From assembly GCA_900110595.1 (NCBI GenBank), contig FOEZ01000003.1, forward strand, positions 248,001 to 312,000: 64,000 nucleotides of DNA, given 5' to 3'. Positions 62,167-64,000 of this stretch are shown here, piece by piece (position 1 is the stretch's first letter; every line of letters starts with the position of its first letter). The notes beneath the pieces were generated by a model. The model saw only the letters and a program-made list of their open reading frames with translations, did no database searches and was not told the origin of the DNA. This stretch comes from Arthrobacter sp. OV608 (GTDB lineage Bacteria; Actinomycetota; Actinomycetes; Actinomycetales; Micrococcaceae). Both the position numbers and the translations under genes were made by a program.

Positions 62167-63140
62167 GAGATCCCGCCGGAACGCCGATAGATCGCCGGGA
62201 AGGAACGCAAATGTATGCCCTCGTATGGCATCCGGTCAGTGAACCTGCTGACAGAAGGCGGCCGGGTGGGACTCGCTGCGAGCCCGGAGTCGCTGAACAG
62301 GCGCACTCCAGCCATCCGGCGAGGTGCTGCCCCGTCGCCTTGCACCCATGATTGATTGATGCCGCGCGCAGCGCTACCCCCAATCATGAGAAGGGCCAGC
62401 GCCGTTCCGGTAATAAAAGAGTTATCGATCTTCTGGAAACACGGATAGTCCCCGTAATCGGGCAAAAATTATGGCGAAGTCGAGTCCCATTGAGCTTCTG
62501 ATACGCGCGGTTGTTTGTTCCGTGGGCGTACTTCTTCACAATTAGCATCCCTGTGCATTCTCGGCAAAGTTTCTGTCAGGTTCGTGCTTGCCGACTTGTT
62601 CCTGGCCTACCCTGCAGCGACTTTGTGGGTGCGGCGGCAAAGATACCGCAAATGTTGTTGGGACTGGCGCGAGAGCACGGACTTCGACTAGTTGGCCTAA
62701 AAATAGTCCACTGACACCCGGCAGGGGCAGGAGTACCACGGCCATGAACGGAATGAGCCTGCCGGCTTCCTGGGATAGCGGCAGCAGCAGATCACAAGGA
62801 GCAGCATTATGGCGATGTAACTTGTCCTGCACCGGGGGTGGCGGCTACGACGCGGGACGGAAGGTCTACGACTCGGTCGCTGGTAGGCAAAAGGATGGCG
62901 GCGTTACCGAGGAGTCGGTGCACCGGGTGGCAGATGACCCCCGACAATGTCCTGGTAATCCACCCAACAGCGTGGACACTGCGCTGGCATTCTTCTCCCG
63001 GGACGACCTGAGGGAAGCGCTGCAGTCGGCGGCGTTCAGGGCGATCTCGGAATGAATTCTTCTAGTGAACCGGGAGGCCCGGCGGCCGTCCCCCTGGCGG
63101 CCACTGGGCGCCCCGCTGACAAGACCCTGGAGCGCCTAGG
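62167..63140. other. ~970 bp without a recognisable intact gene
   Basis: Several frames of 60-155 residues overlap on both strands. On the minus strand one near 62740 has a hydrophobic stretch (LIPFMAVVLLPLPGV); on the plus strand a frame ending at 63055 has a protein-like end (STRDDLREAL-like, really SRDDLREALQSAAFRAISE). None has a good start. I regard the stretch as decayed or non-coding. Confidence 0.4.
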
Positions 63141-63806
63141 TCAGGGCGAATGGGGTCCCCTGCTCTTGCTCTTCGGTCTCCTACCCTGCCGCCAGCCGGG
63201 GATGACCTCGTTAAGCTGGGCTTCCTTGGCCGCGGTCAGCTTCCCGGCCCGGTGGTCGATGCGTTGCGTGTGCAGCCATACGCCCAGGGTGCGTTCGTCC
63301 CGCTCGTCGGTCTTTTGGTGCCGTGGCCAGTCGTTACCGCCGGCCAGCCAGGCGGCGACCTCAGTCAGGCGGTCCTTCCATCGGACGGCGTCGGCTTCGC
63401 GCTTGGCGGTATTCTGTCGCCAGCCAGGGATCGAGTCCAGGGCTTCAGCGTAGGTGGGGGAGAGGGTGCCCTTCGCGTCGTCTTTGCGGCGGCGGGTCAG
63501 CCACTCAGCCATGGTTGATTCACGGCGGGACAGGCCGCTGACCGGCAACCGGCCCTCGGTCTCATGGAAGGCTAGGACGTCCTGCAGGTTCCGCTGGCCG
63601 GCCTCCGTCACACGACCCGGAACGGGCCTGGCCGCCGCATGGTGTGTATCCCGCAGGCCCGGGTCCTGTTTTGCAGCGATGGCGAGGTGATAGCGGATCA
63701 CCGACTGGGCCACCCCTGTCACTGCCGAGATTTTGCTGGCCGGGATGCCGTTCCGGTACATCAACACCCACTCCGGGTACGGCGTCAAACGCTTGGTCTG
63801 TGTCAT
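63141..63806 (-). CDS. helicase-associated (HA) domain protein
   Basis: 221 residues from ATG 63806. The N-terminus has an HTH (YRNGIPASKISAVTGVAQSV). Two helicase-associated repeats follow: NLQDVLAFHETEGRLPVSGL...AEWLTRRRKDDAKGTLS, and then VAAWLAGGNDWPRHQKTD...LGVWLHTQRIDHRAGKL, each ending LDSIPGWR or LNEVIPGWR. Such repeat proteins occur without a helicase in Arthrobacter plasmids and islands and probably bind DNA. The start overlaps the stop of an upstream frame (ATGA), so it is the distal gene of an operon. Confidence 0.75.
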   Translation of the reverse strand: MTQTKRLTPYPEWVLMYRNGIPASKISAVTGVAQSVIRYHLAIAAKQDPGLRDTHHAAARPVPGRVTEAGQRNLQDVLAFHETEGRLPVSGLSRRESTMAEWLTRRRKDDAKGTLSPTYAEALDSIPGWRQNTAKREADAVRWKDRLTEVAAWLAGGNDWPRHQKTDERDERTLGVWLHTQRIDHRAGKLTAAKEAQLNEVIPGWRQGRRPKSKSRGPHSP

Positions 63807-64000
63807 CGAAATTGGTCGGGCTGCGGTGCGCCGTGGAGGCCGGCGCCGGTGAGCCAGTCAATCTTGCGGAGGCCCCGGAAGACCGCGGTCACGATCAGGG
63901 CGACACCGAGCAACAGCAGCATTTCGCCGCATAGCGAGAGGGACGTATAGAGGTCCTCGTCGTTTCGGTACGCCTCCTTTCCTGCATGGCAAGTTATGGG
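63803..64000 (-). CDS. partial membrane protein at the window edge
   Basis: The minus-strand frame is open from the window edge to TGA 63803, which overlaps the ATG of the HA-domain gene. It contains one hydrophobic segment, EMLLLLGVALIVTAVF, followed by a basic RGLRKIDW and a short polar tail (GAPQPDQFR). An AAAGGAGG lies near 63978, so the gene may start inside the window from an unusual codon or continue beyond it. Likely a short membrane protein; function unknown. Confidence 0.45.
   Translation of the reverse strand, partial: PITCHAGKEAYRNDEDLYTSLSLCGEMLLLLGVALIVTAVFRGLRKIDWLTGAGLHGAPQPDQFR

Noticed and set aside
62588..63055. 155-residue plus-strand frame
   Set aside because: Only its end looks protein-like; composition is Gly/Arg/Ser-rich, there is no start signal, and it overlaps frames of similar quality on the other strand.
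1..64000. CRISPR arrays, tRNA or rRNA genes, IS elements
   Set aside because: No spaced identical repeats, no cloverleaf-like or rRNA sequence and no transposase reading frame were seen on either strand.

Overview
The window is chromosome-like DNA from a high-GC actinobacterium. Codon use, a metabolic repertoire rich in APC permeases and nitrilases, an ECF41 sigma factor and a BldC/excisionase-like HTH protein all fit the Micrococcaceae, most likely an Arthrobacter, Pseudarthrobacter or Paenarthrobacter. This is an inference from protein flavour; there is no rRNA or tRNA in the window to confirm it.

Left part (1-23 kb) is mostly metabolic. It holds the end of an MFS transporter, a 2-dehydropantoate reductase-like protein, an alpha/beta hydrolase, two paralogous NAD(P)-binding SDR proteins and their likely regulator, an ECF41 sigma factor with its C-terminal SnoaL-like extension. 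An ECF41-type promoter lies before one SDR gene. Next come a ThDP enzyme, an Lrp regulator, an aminotransferase and an amino-acid permease, then a GntR/FCD regulator facing a nitrilase-permease-nitrilase operon with a 23-bp palindromic operator between them. Scattered hypotheticals (HEPN-like, Mug-like glycosylase, membrane proteins) begin at about 13 kb.

From 23 to 34 kb lies one minus-strand operon of five genes, joined mostly by 4-bp ATGA overlaps: a three-helix membrane protein, a NERD nuclease-SF1 helicase, an SF2 helicase fused to a complete sigma-70-type sigma factor, and an AddB/AddA-like helicase-nuclease pair. The helicase-sigma fusion is the most unusual object here. I know of no described system with this composition.

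From 34 to 45 kb are an FtsK-like ATPase, a TY-Chap/repeat protein and a protein pairing a sigma-region-4-like HTH with endonuclease-associated repeats. A NAD/ADP-ribose module follows (ADP-ribosylglycohydrolase-phosphatase fusion, ARPP-1 protein, NrtR regulator with two operator-like palindromes), then an overlapping pair encoding a macro-like/SIR2 protein and a GIY-YIG nuclease.

From 45 to 61 kb is a defence island. It contains a five-gene MZA-type system (cytosine methyltransferase, MutL-like ATPase, Z1 protein, PD-(D/E)XK protein, AIPR protein), a GmrSD-type type IV restriction enzyme, and a PLD-nuclease/DEAD helicase. Between them are a broken helicase and a broken permease-nitrilase fragment. 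The last 3 kb holds an excisionase-like HTH protein, decayed sequence, and a helicase-associated-domain protein. Three nitrilase loci (one intact at 19.6 kb, remnants at 4.75 and 55.2 kb) and several pseudogenes show repeated insertion, duplication and decay, as expected of an accessory hot spot.
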